A stretch of DNA of 64,000 nucleotides from NCBI GenBank assembly GCA_024638465.1, contig JAHEKF010000009.1, positions 1 to 64,000 on the forward strand. Reading direction: 5' to 3'. Under the pieces are notes generated by a model that made no database searches, had not been told where the DNA came from, and saw only the letters and a list, made by a program, of their open reading frames with translations. This document shows positions 18,026 to 28,665 of the stretch, piece by piece (the first letter of the stretch is position 1; every line of letters starts with the position of its first letter). The stretch is from Rhodospirillaceae bacterium (GTDB lineage: Bacteria; Pseudomonadota; Gammaproteobacteria; Steroidobacterales; Rariloculaceae). A program made the translations under genes and the position numbers.

Positions 18026-20767
18026 TCAGCCGGTATTCTGCATGCCGTGCGCGATTCCGTTGATGCTGACCATCAGAGCCCGCAGGACTTCGTCATCCTC
18101 GCTACCGCTTTCGCGCCAGCGCTTGAGCAGATCGATCTGCAGCAAGCTCATGGGATCGACATAAGGATTGCGCAGGCGAATAGCGCGACGGAGCGTGCCT
18201 TCGTTCTCGAGCAGGCGCTTCTGCCGGCGGAGCTTCAGGATGATCTCCTTACAGCAATCGTACTCCGCGCGCACTGTCGGGAATATTTCATCGTGCAGCG
18301 TGCCCGCAAGCCGCGAGTAACGCTCCGCGATCTCTATATCCGACTTCGCCAACACGACCTCGACGTCCTTGATGAGAACCCGAAAGAACCTCCATTTCCG
18401 GAACATCTCACCGAGCGCTTCCTCGCCGAACTCCGAGATCGCATGCCGAAGACCCGAGCCGACTCCGAACCAGCCCGGCAACAGAAGGCGCGTCTGGGTC
18501 CACGCGAACACCCAGGGGATCGCTCTTACATCCTGAATATTGGCAGTATCGGCTCGATAAGACGGCCGCGAACCAATACCGAGTCGCTCGATCACATCGA
18601 TAGGGGTTGAGAGCCGGAAGTAATCCCAAAACGAGGGCCGGTCGTAGATCAGGTCCTTGTACGCGTCGCGGCTGCTGCTCGAGATCTGTTCCATCATCGC
18701 TCGCCAGTCAGGCTCGTCCTTCTCGACTTTTGCCGAGCTCGCCGATCTGAGCAACACCGAGCTGACGGTCTGTTCGAGCGACCGCATCGCGATAGCTCTA
18801 AGCCCATACTTCGCATTGATCACCTCGCCCTGCTCGGTCATCCGCAGGTGACCGGCGATCGCTCCGGCCGGTGCGGCAAGAACCGCGTCATGCAAGCGAC
18901 CTCCGCCGCGGCTTACCGTTCCGCCACGACCATGAAAGATCTTGAGCCGCACGCCCATCTCTTTCATCGCCTCAACAAGTTCTTCTTGCGCACGGCGCAA
19001 CGTCCAGCGAGCGGATGCGAGTCCGCCATCCTTGTTGCTGTCGGAATAGCCGACCATGACCATCTGGTTCGAATCGCGTTTCTCGAGATGCGCTCGATAA
19101 CTCCCGTCCGCGAGCAATCCCGTCATGATCGACGCCGCGTTCTCGAGATCCTCAACTGTCTCGAAAAGTGGCACGACATCGAGCGGAACGGTAGCGCCTT
19201 TCGGTCCGAGATCACCCCATTTCGCCAGCAACAGCACCGACAGAACATCATCGGGACCATGCGCCATGCTGACGATATACGGGCCGATCGCATTCGCGCC
19301 GTATTTTCGCCGGCAGTGCGCGATCGCCTGGAACACCGCGAGCGTGCGCCGGCCCTCGGACGAGAGTTTCGCCGCTGGCGACTCGCGACGATTGAGCGCC
19401 TCCTTGAGCCGCACCGTTCTTGCTTCGGGAGTCTGTTCGAGCCAGTCCTCCTCGCCGAGGCCCTCGCCAACGACACGCCGGTGCACGAGCGCATTCTGCC
19501 GAATATCCAACGTTGCGATGTGAAACCCGAAGGTATCGATACGCCGAAGCAGACGATAGACGGCGAAGAGTCCCGCATTGTGCCCCTTGTTCGCACGCAG
19601 ACTGTCGGCGACGAGTTCGATATCACGCATGAATTCGTCAGGCGACTCGTACGGAAACGCATCGTCATTGAACGTAGCCTGCAGACGAGCCGCGACGAGC
19701 CGCAGAAACACCCGGTAAGGCATTTCGCGATGGCGCGCGTGAACCGATGACGCCGCTCGCGGGAAATGTCCCGCATAACGTTTGCTGCGGATCAGAATTT
19801 CGTCGTCGACTTCGACGCGGCTCGCGCTTTGGCTAAGCTGAGTCGCGAGCGCAATGCATTCCTTGTGGTAGAGGTCCAAAACCAGTGTTCGTTGCCGCGA
19901 CAAAGACTCTCGAAGACTCTTGGCCGTTACGTTCGGATTCCCGTCCATGTCGCCGCCGACCCAGGAACCGAACCGGATCATCGTCGCGGCATGTACGCGG
20001 CCTCCGCGCTCGGGATAAACCGCCTCGATCGCGTCCTCCAGCCCTTCGTAGAATGGCGGGATCATTCGGTAGAGCACGTCGGTCAGGAAGAACAGCACGT
20101 GCTCCGCTTCGTCGCTGACTCTGACTTGTGTGCCGGGATGTTCCTCGGTCTGCCAACCGGTCGTCATCTCCATGCGGATGCGTCCGAGCGTCGCCTGCTC
20201 TTCCTGCGGCGTCATATATGGATCGAGCATCTCGACGAGATGCCGCGCGATGTTCTGCTGCTTGCGCAACAGCGTACGCCGCGTCGCCTCCGTCGGATGT
20301 GCAGTAAAGACCGGCTCGACGGAAATCGTGCTCAAAGCATCCTCTATCGCTGCCGCGTCGACACCTGCGTCCCTGAGCTTGCCGAGCGTGTCCTCGAAGC
20401 CTCGAGGTTGCGCTGTCTGATCGTCGCGCAGATAGGCTCTTCGCCGGCGGATCCGATGCACTTTCTCCGCCATGTTGACCATCTGGAAGTATGTTGAGAA
20501 CGCGCGAATGAAGTCGCGCGCCGTTCGCGGGCTCAGCGCAGACAGCAGCTCGTGCAGCTCCTGGTGCGTGTCAGCGTCCCCCTCGCGCTTCGCAATCGAT
20601 GCGCGCCTTGCGGCCTCTACCAGATCGAAGAGTGCTTCCCCGCCCTGATCGCGGACCAGCTCGCCGACGAGTTCGCCGAGCCGATGGACATCTTCGCGCA
20701 GCGCTCTGTCTTTCTCTGCGAAGTAGATGTTGGAGCGGGCGACGGTCTCTGATGTGGAAGTTGACAT
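18026..20767 (-). CDS. ppc: phosphoenolpyruvate carboxylase
   Basis: 913 aa; VFTAHPTEATRRT; MVGYSDSNKDGG; FHGRGGTVSRGGG; C-term SINGIAHGMQNTG. Confidence 0.98.
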   Translation of the reverse strand: MSTSTSETVARSNIYFAEKDRALREDVHRLGELVGELVRDQGGEALFDLVEAARRASIAKREGDADTHQELHELLSALSPRTARDFIRAFSTYFQMVNMAEKVHRIRRRRAYLRDDQTAQPRGFEDTLGKLRDAGVDAAAIEDALSTISVEPVFTAHPTEATRRTLLRKQQNIARHLVEMLDPYMTPQEEQATLGRIRMEMTTGWQTEEHPGTQVRVSDEAEHVLFFLTDVLYRMIPPFYEGLEDAIEAVYPERGGRVHAATMIRFGSWVGGDMDGNPNVTAKSLRESLSRQRTLVLDLYHKECIALATQLSQSASRVEVDDEILIRSKRYAGHFPRAASSVHARHREMPYRVFLRLVAARLQATFNDDAFPYESPDEFMRDIELVADSLRANKGHNAGLFAVYRLLRRIDTFGFHIATLDIRQNALVHRRVVGEGLGEEDWLEQTPEARTVRLKEALNRRESPAAKLSSEGRRTLAVFQAIAHCRRKYGANAIGPYIVSMAHGPDDVLSVLLLAKWGDLGPKGATVPLDVVPLFETVEDLENAASIMTGLLADGSYRAHLEKRDSNQMVMVGYSDSNKDGGLASARWTLRRAQEELVEAMKEMGVRLKIFHGRGGTVSRGGGRLHDAVLAAPAGAIAGHLRMTEQGEVINAKYGLRAIAMRSLEQTVSSVLLRSASSAKVEKDEPDWRAMMEQISSSSRDAYKDLIYDRPSFWDYFRLSTPIDVIERLGIGSRPSYRADTANIQDVRAIPWVFAWTQTRLLLPGWFGVGSGLRHAISEFGEEALGEMFRKWRFFRVLIKDVEVVLAKSDIEIAERYSRLAGTLHDEIFPTVRAEYDCCKEIILKLRRQKRLLENEGTLRRAIRLRNPYVDPMSLLQIDLLKRWRESGSEDDEVLRALMVSINGIAHGMQNTG

Positions 20768-20820
20768 GGAGGGTGTGCCTCGAGGGAGTCGGATTGTACC
20801 CCAGCAACGCTCGCGGGATG

Positions 20821-22659
20821 CTACCGGTAGGCGCGCGCCTGCAGCTCGAACAGCTCGGCATAACGGCCGCGCAGTGCGACGAGCTCGTCGTGGCTGCCGC
20901 GCTCTATGATCGAGCCCTGATCCATAACCACGATAACGTCCGCGCGCCTGACCGTGGAGAAGCGGTGCGAGATCAAGATTGCGATCTTGTCCGCGGTCAG
21001 CGAGCGAAAGTGCTCGAAGATCTCCGCTTCGGTCTCCGAATCCATGGACGCCGTCGGTTCATCGAGGACGAGAATTTTCGCGCTCGAGCGCATGAACGCG
21101 CGCGCCAGCGCAATACGCTGCCACTGCCCGACTGACAACTCCTGGCCACGGTTGAACCAACGGCCCAGCTGGGTCGCATACTGCTCGGGGAGGCGATCGA
21201 TGAACTCCGTTGCACGACCCATGTCCGCGGCGGCGGCCCAGCGCGACTCGTTCCAGAGATTGTCTGCGTCACCGACGCCGATATTTTCGCCCACCTTGAG
21301 CTGGTAGCGCGTGAAGTCCTGAAAGATAACGCCAATAGAACTGCGCAGCGCGTCAGCGTCCCAGGCTTCGAGATCCAGACCCTGATAGAGGATTCGACCG
21401 GAATCCGGCGTATACAGTCCAGCCAGCAGCTTGATCAGCGTCGTTTTCCCTGATCCGTTGCGACCGACGATGCCGACGCTCTGGCCGGGCTCGATCTCGA
21501 GATCGATTTCCCTCAGAGCCGGGCGGTTCGCGCCCGGATAGGTGAACGTGACGCGATCGAATTTCAGTCCCGCGGCCGGCTCGGGCCCAGCCAGCGCCGT
21601 ACGGTTTCTCCTGGGCACCGGTTGCTCGAGATATTCGTAGAGATTCGATAGATACAGATTGTCCTCGTACATACCGCCGATCGCACTCAGCATCGATGAC
21701 ACCGAAGATTGCCCTTGCTTGAACACGAGCAGGTACATCGTCATCTCACCGAGTGTAATCGTCCCCTGAATTGTCGCCACGGCGATCCATGCATACGCGC
21801 CATAGAACGCGAGATTCGTCAGCAGCCCGAGAACCAGGCCCCAGCTATCGCGCCGAATTGTCAGGCCGCGCTCTTCGTCGAAAATATCGCGGAAGATATT
21901 TCGATAGCGCTTCAGTAACTCAGGGCCAAGCTGAAAAAGCTGAACTTCCTTCGCATGATCCTCTCGAGCGAGCACCATCTCGAGGTACAGAAGCCTGCGG
22001 CGGTCGGGCGAGCGATGCCTGAAGAAACGGAATCTCTCACTGGAAAAATGCGTTTCGGCGACGAACGCCGGGACGCCGGCGAGCAGGAGGATGACCACGG
22101 CCCAGGGCGAGAATTGCAACAGCAACGCCGCATAGCTCGCGAGCGAAATTCCATGCTGAGCCAATCCGAAGGTTTTGTTGACCAGCGCAAGCGGCCGGCT
22201 CGAAGCCTCCTGACGCGCCCGATTGAGCTTGTCGTAAAACTCGGAGTCCTCGAACTGCGCGAGCTCGAGCGTCAACGCCTTCTCGAGAATCAGCGTGTTC
22301 ACTCGCTGGCTCAATAGCACCCTGAGCAGCGACTGACAGAAACCGATTCCGCGCTGAACGGCCGCGACCCCCGCAACGAGCAGTCCCTCCAGTCCGACAA
22401 AGAGCAGCACGTCCGTATACGGGGCCTGACCGCCGTCCTGTGCGACGGCAATGGCCGCGACTACAGCGTCGATGATGAGTTTTCCGACATAAGCAACGCC
22501 GGCCGGAAGCAGCCCGGCCACCAGTGTGAGCAGCGCGAGCGCAATCGTCAGACCCTTGTGGGTGCTCCAGACGAGTTCGAGCGCGCGCCGGCTGTACCGG
22601 TAGACACCGAGACGATTCTCGAGCGCGAACGCGGGTCTGGGTTCTTTGTCGTCGGACAT
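20821..22659 (-). CDS. ABC transporter, fused permease/ATP-binding exporter
   Basis: N-terminal TM region; GRNGSGKTTLIKLLAG, ELSVGQWQRIALARAFMRS, DEPTASMD. Confidence 0.92.
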   Translation of the reverse strand: MSDDKEPRPAFALENRLGVYRYSRRALELVWSTHKGLTIALALLTLVAGLLPAGVAYVGKLIIDAVVAAIAVAQDGGQAPYTDVLLFVGLEGLLVAGVAAVQRGIGFCQSLLRVLLSQRVNTLILEKALTLELAQFEDSEFYDKLNRARQEASSRPLALVNKTFGLAQHGISLASYAALLLQFSPWAVVILLLAGVPAFVAETHFSSERFRFFRHRSPDRRRLLYLEMVLAREDHAKEVQLFQLGPELLKRYRNIFRDIFDEERGLTIRRDSWGLVLGLLTNLAFYGAYAWIAVATIQGTITLGEMTMYLLVFKQGQSSVSSMLSAIGGMYEDNLYLSNLYEYLEQPVPRRNRTALAGPEPAAGLKFDRVTFTYPGANRPALREIDLEIEPGQSVGIVGRNGSGKTTLIKLLAGLYTPDSGRILYQGLDLEAWDADALRSSIGVIFQDFTRYQLKVGENIGVGDADNLWNESRWAAAADMGRATEFIDRLPEQYATQLGRWFNRGQELSVGQWQRIALARAFMRSSAKILVLDEPTASMDSETEAEIFEHFRSLTADKIAILISHRFSTVRRADVIVVMDQGSIIERGSHDELVALRGRYAELFELQARAYR

Positions 22660-22734
22660 CGTCGGGGTTATTCGCTGGCGAAGGGTCTTAAGGCATGGTA
22701 TTAGGGAGACCGGCCATAATCCAAGAAGTAATCT

Positions 22735-24567
22735 GTGCCCAGCCTACCGGACGCCCACGGAATATTCGTCCTGCTGCTGACGCCGTTCGCGTTGTACCTG
22801 TTCACGCGCGACCGGCTGCCCCTCGAGGCGTCCGGACTCGCGATCCTGGTAATACTGATGCTGAGCTTTCAGCTGTTTCCGTACGCGGTGGAAGGACAGC
22901 GGCTCATTCCGACATCGTTTCTTGCCGGCTTCGGCAATGAAGCGTTGATCACGATCTGCGCGCTCATGATTATGGGCAAGGGCCTGGAGGGAACCGGCGC
23001 CCTGCAGCCCCTCGCTTTAACGCTTGCGAAAGCCTGGACCGCCAGACCGATGCTGGCAAGCATCATGACGCTATTCATAGCCGCTGCGCTCAGTGCATTC
23101 GTCAACAACACTCCGATCGTCGTCATGCTACTGCCGATGCTTATCGGCGTCGCTGTCAGGAACAAGCTCGCCCCATCGTCCATCCTCATGCCCGTCGGGT
23201 TCGCGACGCTTCTCGGCGGTATGGCGACGACGATTGGTACCTCTACCAATTTGCTGGTCGTCGGTATCGCGGAGGAACAGGGACTCGAGCCGTTCGACAT
23301 GTTCGCGTTTACTTTTCCCGTCTTTATCGTCGGCAGCGTCGGATTGGTATACCTCTGGATCGTTGCGCCGCGGTTAATTCCGGAACGAAAGCCGCCGCTC
23401 GCAGACCGTTCACCGCGCGTGTTCGACGCGTTGTTCCATATAAATGACGCGAGCTTCGCTTGTGGCATGACGTTCGCAGAGACGCTTGCGCTGACGGACA
23501 ACGAGATGCGCGTCGATCGAATCGAACGCGGCGACGGTTTGGTCGTCACGAAACTGCCATCCGTCAGAATTCAGGCCGGGGACCGGCTCGCCGTACGGGA
23601 TACTCCGGACCGGCTCAAACAGTTCGAGAAACAGCTCGGCGCAACGCTGCACAGCGACACGGGCGTCGCGGACATCACCGGCGAAACTCCGATACTCAAG
23701 GATCTGCAACACCTTGCCGAGATCGTGGTCACACGCGGGTCGCTACTTCACCGTGCAAGTCTGACCGGCACCAAGTTCGCACAACGCACCGGTCTCCTGC
23801 CGCTGGCGCTGCACCGAGCCCGCGAGCCGGATGTGGAAGAAATTTCCGGCAACATCGGCGCGACCCAATTGCGTGCGGGAGATGTCGTCCTCGTACAAGG
23901 CGCCGATACGCAGCTCGAGAGGCTGAAGCGCTCGGGCAACGCCCTGGTTCTCGATGGGACGACCGATCTGCCGCGAACGCATCGTTCCGACCGTGCCCTG
24001 ATTATCATGATTATCGTAGTCCTCGCGGCAGCTACCGGATTGATACCGATTTCGGTGAGCTCCGTAGTCGGCGTCGGCCTCATGCTCGCGACGCGCTGCC
24101 TGACATGGGAGGACACGGCCGGCGCGCTATCTCCGCAGGTCATCATGATTATCGTGGCAAGTCTCGCGCTCGGACTCGCGATGACGGCAACCGGCGGTGC
24201 GCTCTATCTCGCCCAGGCTTTCGTGCAGGGCGTCGAGGTACTACCGACACCCTACATTCTCAGCGCGCTGATATTCGTGATGATGGTGCTGACGAACGTC
24301 GTATCCAATGCCGCAGCGGGCATCATCGGGACGCCTATCGCGATTCAGATGGCGAACGAACTCGGCGTGTCGCCGGAACCGTTCGTACTTGCGGTAATTT
24401 TTGGCGCCAACATGAGCTATGCCACGCCCTACGGCTATCAGACGAATTTATTGCTGTTGTCTGCGGGCGGCTACAAATTCACCGATTTCATGCGCGCCGG
24501 CATCCCGCTCGCGCTCCTGATGTGGCTCGGCTTCTCGATTGTTCTGCCGATCATGTACGGCTTGTGA
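22735..24567 (+). CDS. SLC13/DASS-type permease with TrkA-C domains
   Basis: 610 aa; NNTPIVVMLLPML; GFATLLGGMATTIGTSTNLLV; central TrkA-C-like region; GTG start. Confidence 0.9.
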   Translation: MPSLPDAHGIFVLLLTPFALYLFTRDRLPLEASGLAILVILMLSFQLFPYAVEGQRLIPTSFLAGFGNEALITICALMIMGKGLEGTGALQPLALTLAKAWTARPMLASIMTLFIAAALSAFVNNTPIVVMLLPMLIGVAVRNKLAPSSILMPVGFATLLGGMATTIGTSTNLLVVGIAEEQGLEPFDMFAFTFPVFIVGSVGLVYLWIVAPRLIPERKPPLADRSPRVFDALFHINDASFACGMTFAETLALTDNEMRVDRIERGDGLVVTKLPSVRIQAGDRLAVRDTPDRLKQFEKQLGATLHSDTGVADITGETPILKDLQHLAEIVVTRGSLLHRASLTGTKFAQRTGLLPLALHRAREPDVEEISGNIGATQLRAGDVVLVQGADTQLERLKRSGNALVLDGTTDLPRTHRSDRALIIMIIVVLAAATGLIPISVSSVVGVGLMLATRCLTWEDTAGALSPQVIMIIVASLALGLAMTATGGALYLAQAFVQGVEVLPTPYILSALIFVMMVLTNVVSNAAAGIIGTPIAIQMANELGVSPEPFVLAVIFGANMSYATPYGYQTNLLLLSAGGYKFTDFMRAGIPLALLMWLGFSIVLPIMYGL

Positions 24568-24588
24568 GGCCTGGCGGCCGGCGCCAAC

Positions 24589-24618
24589 TTGACCCCCGTA
24601 AGCCCGCGGGGACATACT
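24589..24618 (+). promoter_or_regulatory. candidate trp operon promoter
   Basis: TTGACC (24589-24594), 18-bp spacer, CATACT (24613-24618), immediately upstream of the trp leader ORF. Confidence 0.4.
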
Positions 24619-24626
24619 TTCCGCCC

Positions 24627-24707
24627 ATGGACCGATCTGCGAGCACGATTTCCCGTTCCGACCGCTGGTGGCGCGTGTCCCCGGCGGAGAGGGTAGCGCG
24701 CGCCTAG
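24627..24707 (+). CDS. trpL: trp operon leader peptide (26 aa, tandem Trp codons)
   Basis: ATG...TAG encodes MDRSASTISRSDRWWRVSPAERVARA; TGGTGG at 24666-24671; followed by an intrinsic terminator and trpE. Confidence 0.85.
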   Translation: MDRSASTISRSDRWWRVSPAERVARA

Positions 24708-24769
24708 AAAACCGAGTCCAGCTCGAACAAGGCAAACCCATCTCCGCAGAGACGGAGATGGGTTTTTTT
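24652..24769 (+). promoter_or_regulatory. transcription attenuator of the trp operon (competing pairings)
   Basis: Segment 1 CCCGTTCCG (24652-24660), 2 CGGAGAGGG (24685-24693), 3 CCCATCTCCG (24737-24746), 4 CGGAGATGGG (24753-24762); 1:2, 2:3 and 3:4 can all pair. Confidence 0.82.
24737..24769 (+). terminator. trp attenuator terminator hairpin
   Basis: Perfect 10-bp stem CCCATCTCCG/CGGAGATGGG, loop CAGAGA, then T7; ends 28 nt before the trpE ATG. Confidence 0.92.
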
Positions 24770-24797
24770 GTACCTGAAACTACGAGATTCTGTGACC

Positions 24798-26179
24798 ATG
24801 CAAGCACCGTTCGATATCGCAGCCGACCTCGACACGCCGGTCTCTGCGTTTCTCAAGCTCGAGCCATTCAGGCCGTGTTTCCTGCTCGAGAGCGTCGAGG
24901 GCGGCGAGCGCCTCGCGCGGTATTCCTTCCTCGGGCTCGGCGAACGCCTGCGCCTCGAGCTCTTCTCCGACGGCCTCCGCGTCAACGGCGAAAGCCGGCC
25001 GCGGCCCGCAGACGGATCGCAATGGCTCGAGACCCTACGCGAAGCGCTCGCTCAAAGTCCCAACCTCGAACCTGCCATCGCCGGAATTCCGTTTACCGGC
25101 GGCCTGGTCGGTGCTTCGGGATACGATGTGGTCCGCTATTTCGAAAAGCTTCCACAAAATCACGCCGAACTCGATGGACTGCCTCAGGCAGCCTATGTTG
25201 CACCTGAATCACTGCTGATCTTCGATCATCTGACGCGCCGCGTCGCGCTTCTGCATTCCGGCAGCGAAGCCGAACGCCGCGCGCTTCGCAGCAATATCGT
25301 CGCAACGTTGCGGAGCGGCATCGACAATTCGCCGCGCGGCGGACGCTTCTCCGAGGCCGAAGGCAGCCTGAGCCGCGAAGAGTTCATGGCAGCGGTGGAC
25401 ATGGCCAAGCAGCACATCACGGCGGGCGACATTTACCAGATCGTGCTGTCCGTGCGGTTCAGCGGCACAACCGATCTGGATCCGTTCCAGTGCTATCGTG
25501 CATTGCGGCTCCTTAATCCATCTCCCTACCTGTACTTCCTGACGATAGGTGACCTGACCGTAGCGGGATCTTCGCCTGAGGCGCTCGTTCGACTGGAAGG
25601 TCGTCAGGCATCGTTATGCCCTATCGCGGGTACTCGCCCGCGCGGCAATACTGAACAGGAAGATCTGGCGCTCGAGCAGGAATTGCTGGCGGACCCCAAG
25701 GAGATCGCCGAGCACGTCATGCTCGTGGATCTCGCGCGCAACGACCTCGGACGCGTCGCCGCTGCCGGATCGGTGCACGTGGATCCGTACCAGAAAATCG
25801 AGCGCTACAGCCATGTCATGCACATTGTAAGCGGGGTACTGGGAGAGACGGTTCCCGACAAGGACGCCGCCGACTTGTTCGCGGCGACTTTTCCGGCCGG
25901 CACGTTGGTCGGTGCCCCAAAGGTGCGCGCGATGGAGCTTATCGCCGGCCTCGAACCCATCGCCAGAGGCTTGTACGGCGGAACGGTTGGCTATTTCTCG
26001 AAGAACGGCAACATGGATCAGGCAATAACGATTCGCACGATGGTGTTCAACGGCAGCGAATACAGCTTCCAGGCGGGCGCCGGCATCGTCGCGGACTCGG
26101 ATCCCGGGCGTGAATATGAAGAGGTACTGGCGAAGAGCGCAATCTTGCGGCGCGCACTCGAGATCGCGGAGGAAGGGCT

Positions 26180-26183
<4 letters not shown>
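24798..26183 (+). CDS. trpE: anthranilate synthase component I
   Basis: LEQELLADPKEIAEHVMLVDLARNDLGRVA, FAATFPAGTLVGAPKVRAMELI; ATG at 24798 preferred to TTG at 24768. Confidence 0.97.
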
Positions 26184-26782
<599 letters not shown>

Positions 26783-26785
26783 ACG

Positions 26786-27820
26786 ATGACCGCTAACGCC
26801 GTTGAATTTCTCGAACGAGTCCTGGCTGGCGAAAACCTGAGTGAGGCCGAAGCGTCATGGCTGCTGCGATCGATGGCGGATAACGAGCTGCCGGCCGCCG
26901 TATCCGGCGGACTGTTGATCGCGTTGCGCGCCAAGGGAGAAGCGTCGAGCGAAATCCGTGGCTTCGCGCAGGCAATGCGTGAGCTCGCCCGGCATCCCGA
27001 CATCCCCGCGGGCGGCGCCTACGTCGACATCGTGGGGACGGGCGGCGACGGCTCCGGCAGTCTCAATCTGTCGACCGGTAGCGCGTTGCTGGCTGCTGCC
27101 TGCGGACTCGAAGTCGTCAAGCATGGCAATCGCTCGATCTCCAGCCGATCGGGAAGCGCCGACGTGCTCGAGGCCCTGGGATTGCCGGTACCGCTGAACG
27201 AAGTCCAGGCAGGCACGGCGCTGGAGCAGCTCGGTTTCACCTTCCTCTTCGCACCGCACTATCACCCGGCGATGAAGAATATCGGTCCCGTACGCGGCGC
27301 GCTCGGTGTTCGCACCGTATTCAATATTCTCGGACCGCTCGCGAACCCTGCCTCGCCACCGTTCAACGTGATTGGCGCGTTCAGCGAGGAGATGGCCGAA
27401 CTCATGGCGCAAACGCTGTCAGGCATGAACGCCGAACGCAGTTTCGTCATCCATGGCACGCCCGCGTGGGACGAGGCGACACCGGTGGGGCCATTCCTGT
27501 GCTTCGACGTGCGTCCGGGCGTCGTTCAGCGCGGTGTCAGGGATCCGGCTGATCTCGGGATTGCCCGCTGCACTGCCGCCGACCTCGAGGGCGGCGAAGC
27601 CGCAGAGAACAGTGCGCGCCTGGAAGCCGCGCTGGGTGGCAAAGATACGCTTGCGCATCGCGAGGCCCTCGCGCTGGGCGCCGCGCTCGCGCTCGAAGTC
27701 TCGGGCGCCGAAGCCGACTCGCAAAAGGCCGTCGACAGGGCGCGCGATGCATTGTCCAGCGGCGCCGGCTCCGATTTTCTCCGCCGCATGCGCGCATTCG
27801 GCAAGAGCCTCGGCGCGTGA
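26786..27820 (+). CDS. trpD: anthranilate phosphoribosyltransferase
   Basis: DIVGTGGDGSGSLNLST; KHGNRSISSRSGSADVLEALG. Confidence 0.97.
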   Translation: MTANAVEFLERVLAGENLSEAEASWLLRSMADNELPAAVSGGLLIALRAKGEASSEIRGFAQAMRELARHPDIPAGGAYVDIVGTGGDGSGSLNLSTGSALLAAACGLEVVKHGNRSISSRSGSADVLEALGLPVPLNEVQAGTALEQLGFTFLFAPHYHPAMKNIGPVRGALGVRTVFNILGPLANPASPPFNVIGAFSEEMAELMAQTLSGMNAERSFVIHGTPAWDEATPVGPFLCFDVRPGVVQRGVRDPADLGIARCTAADLEGGEAAENSARLEAALGGKDTLAHREALALGAALALEVSGAEADSQKAVDRARDALSSGAGSDFLRRMRAFGKSLGA

Positions 27821-28665
27821 ACGACGGCTCCTTTCTCGGCCGCATGGCACGCGCCAGCCGGGAACGCGCGAAGGCCGCCCGCGCGCGTGAATCCGAAAAC
27901 GCATTGCGCGAGCGAGCGCTTGCAGTCAGCGACACGCCGGCTATCCAGCTCGGCGACTTCGACCTCATCGCCGAGCTCAAACTCCGATCACCCGCTGCCG
28001 GCACGCTGGCGAAGACCGGCTTCGATCGTAGCGCGCAACTCAACGCCTATGCGCGCGGCGGTGCTGCGGCGATATCGGTGCTAACCGAGCCCGATGAGTT
28101 CGAAGGCGAACTGGCGCATCTCGAAGAAGCCGCGGCATTGCTGCTGCCTCACCGTATCCCGGCCATGCGCAAGGACTTCCTCGTCGATCCGTATCAGGTC
28201 CTCGAGGCGAAAGCTGCTGGCGCCGGTGGTGTTCTCGTCATCGCAACGATGCTCTCCGACGACGAAGTCGAAAGCTTGTTGACGGCCGCCGCCGACTGCG
28301 GGCTGTTCGTATTGCTCGAAGCTTTCGATGGCAACGATCTCGAGCGCATTGCGAAGCTCAGCGGTCCCGCAAGGGCGCCCGAATGCGCGCCCGTACTCTG
28401 CGGCGTGAACTGCCGGGACCTCAGGACTCTGGATGTGAACTTCGGTCGCTTCGCCGCGCTGGCGCCGCATTTGCCTGCGGGTCTCAAGGCGGTAGCGGAA
28501 AGCGGCGTCTCCAGCGAAGAAGACATTCGTGCCATCGCAAGCCTCGGCTATGAAGTCGCGCTCGTCGGGTCGGCGCTGATGCAGGCGCGTGATCCGGTCG
28601 AGCAGGTGAAGCGACTTGCCGCCGCGGGCGTCGCTCAACGCACGGAGACACGTTCGTGTTCATAA
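27817..28665 (+). CDS. trpC: indole-3-glycerol phosphate synthase
   Basis: LIAELKLRSPAAG; SVLTEPDEFEG; RKDFLVDPYQVLEAKAAGA; GVNCRDLRTLDV; AESGV; GTG start. Confidence 0.96.
   Translation: MNDGSFLGRMARASRERAKAARARESENALRERALAVSDTPAIQLGDFDLIAELKLRSPAAGTLAKTGFDRSAQLNAYARGGAAAISVLTEPDEFEGELAHLEEAAALLLPHRIPAMRKDFLVDPYQVLEAKAAGAGGVLVIATMLSDDEVESLLTAAADCGLFVLLEAFDGNDLERIAKLSGPARAPECAPVLCGVNCRDLRTLDVNFGRFAALAPHLPAGLKAVAESGVSSEEDIRAIASLGYEVALVGSALMQARDPVEQVKRLAAAGVAQRTETRSCS

Noticed and set aside
23460-24707. 415-aa plus-strand ORF overlapping the SLC13 gene
   Set aside because: Out-of-frame shadow of the permease gene; only its last 26 codons, starting at 24627, are meaningful (trp leader peptide).
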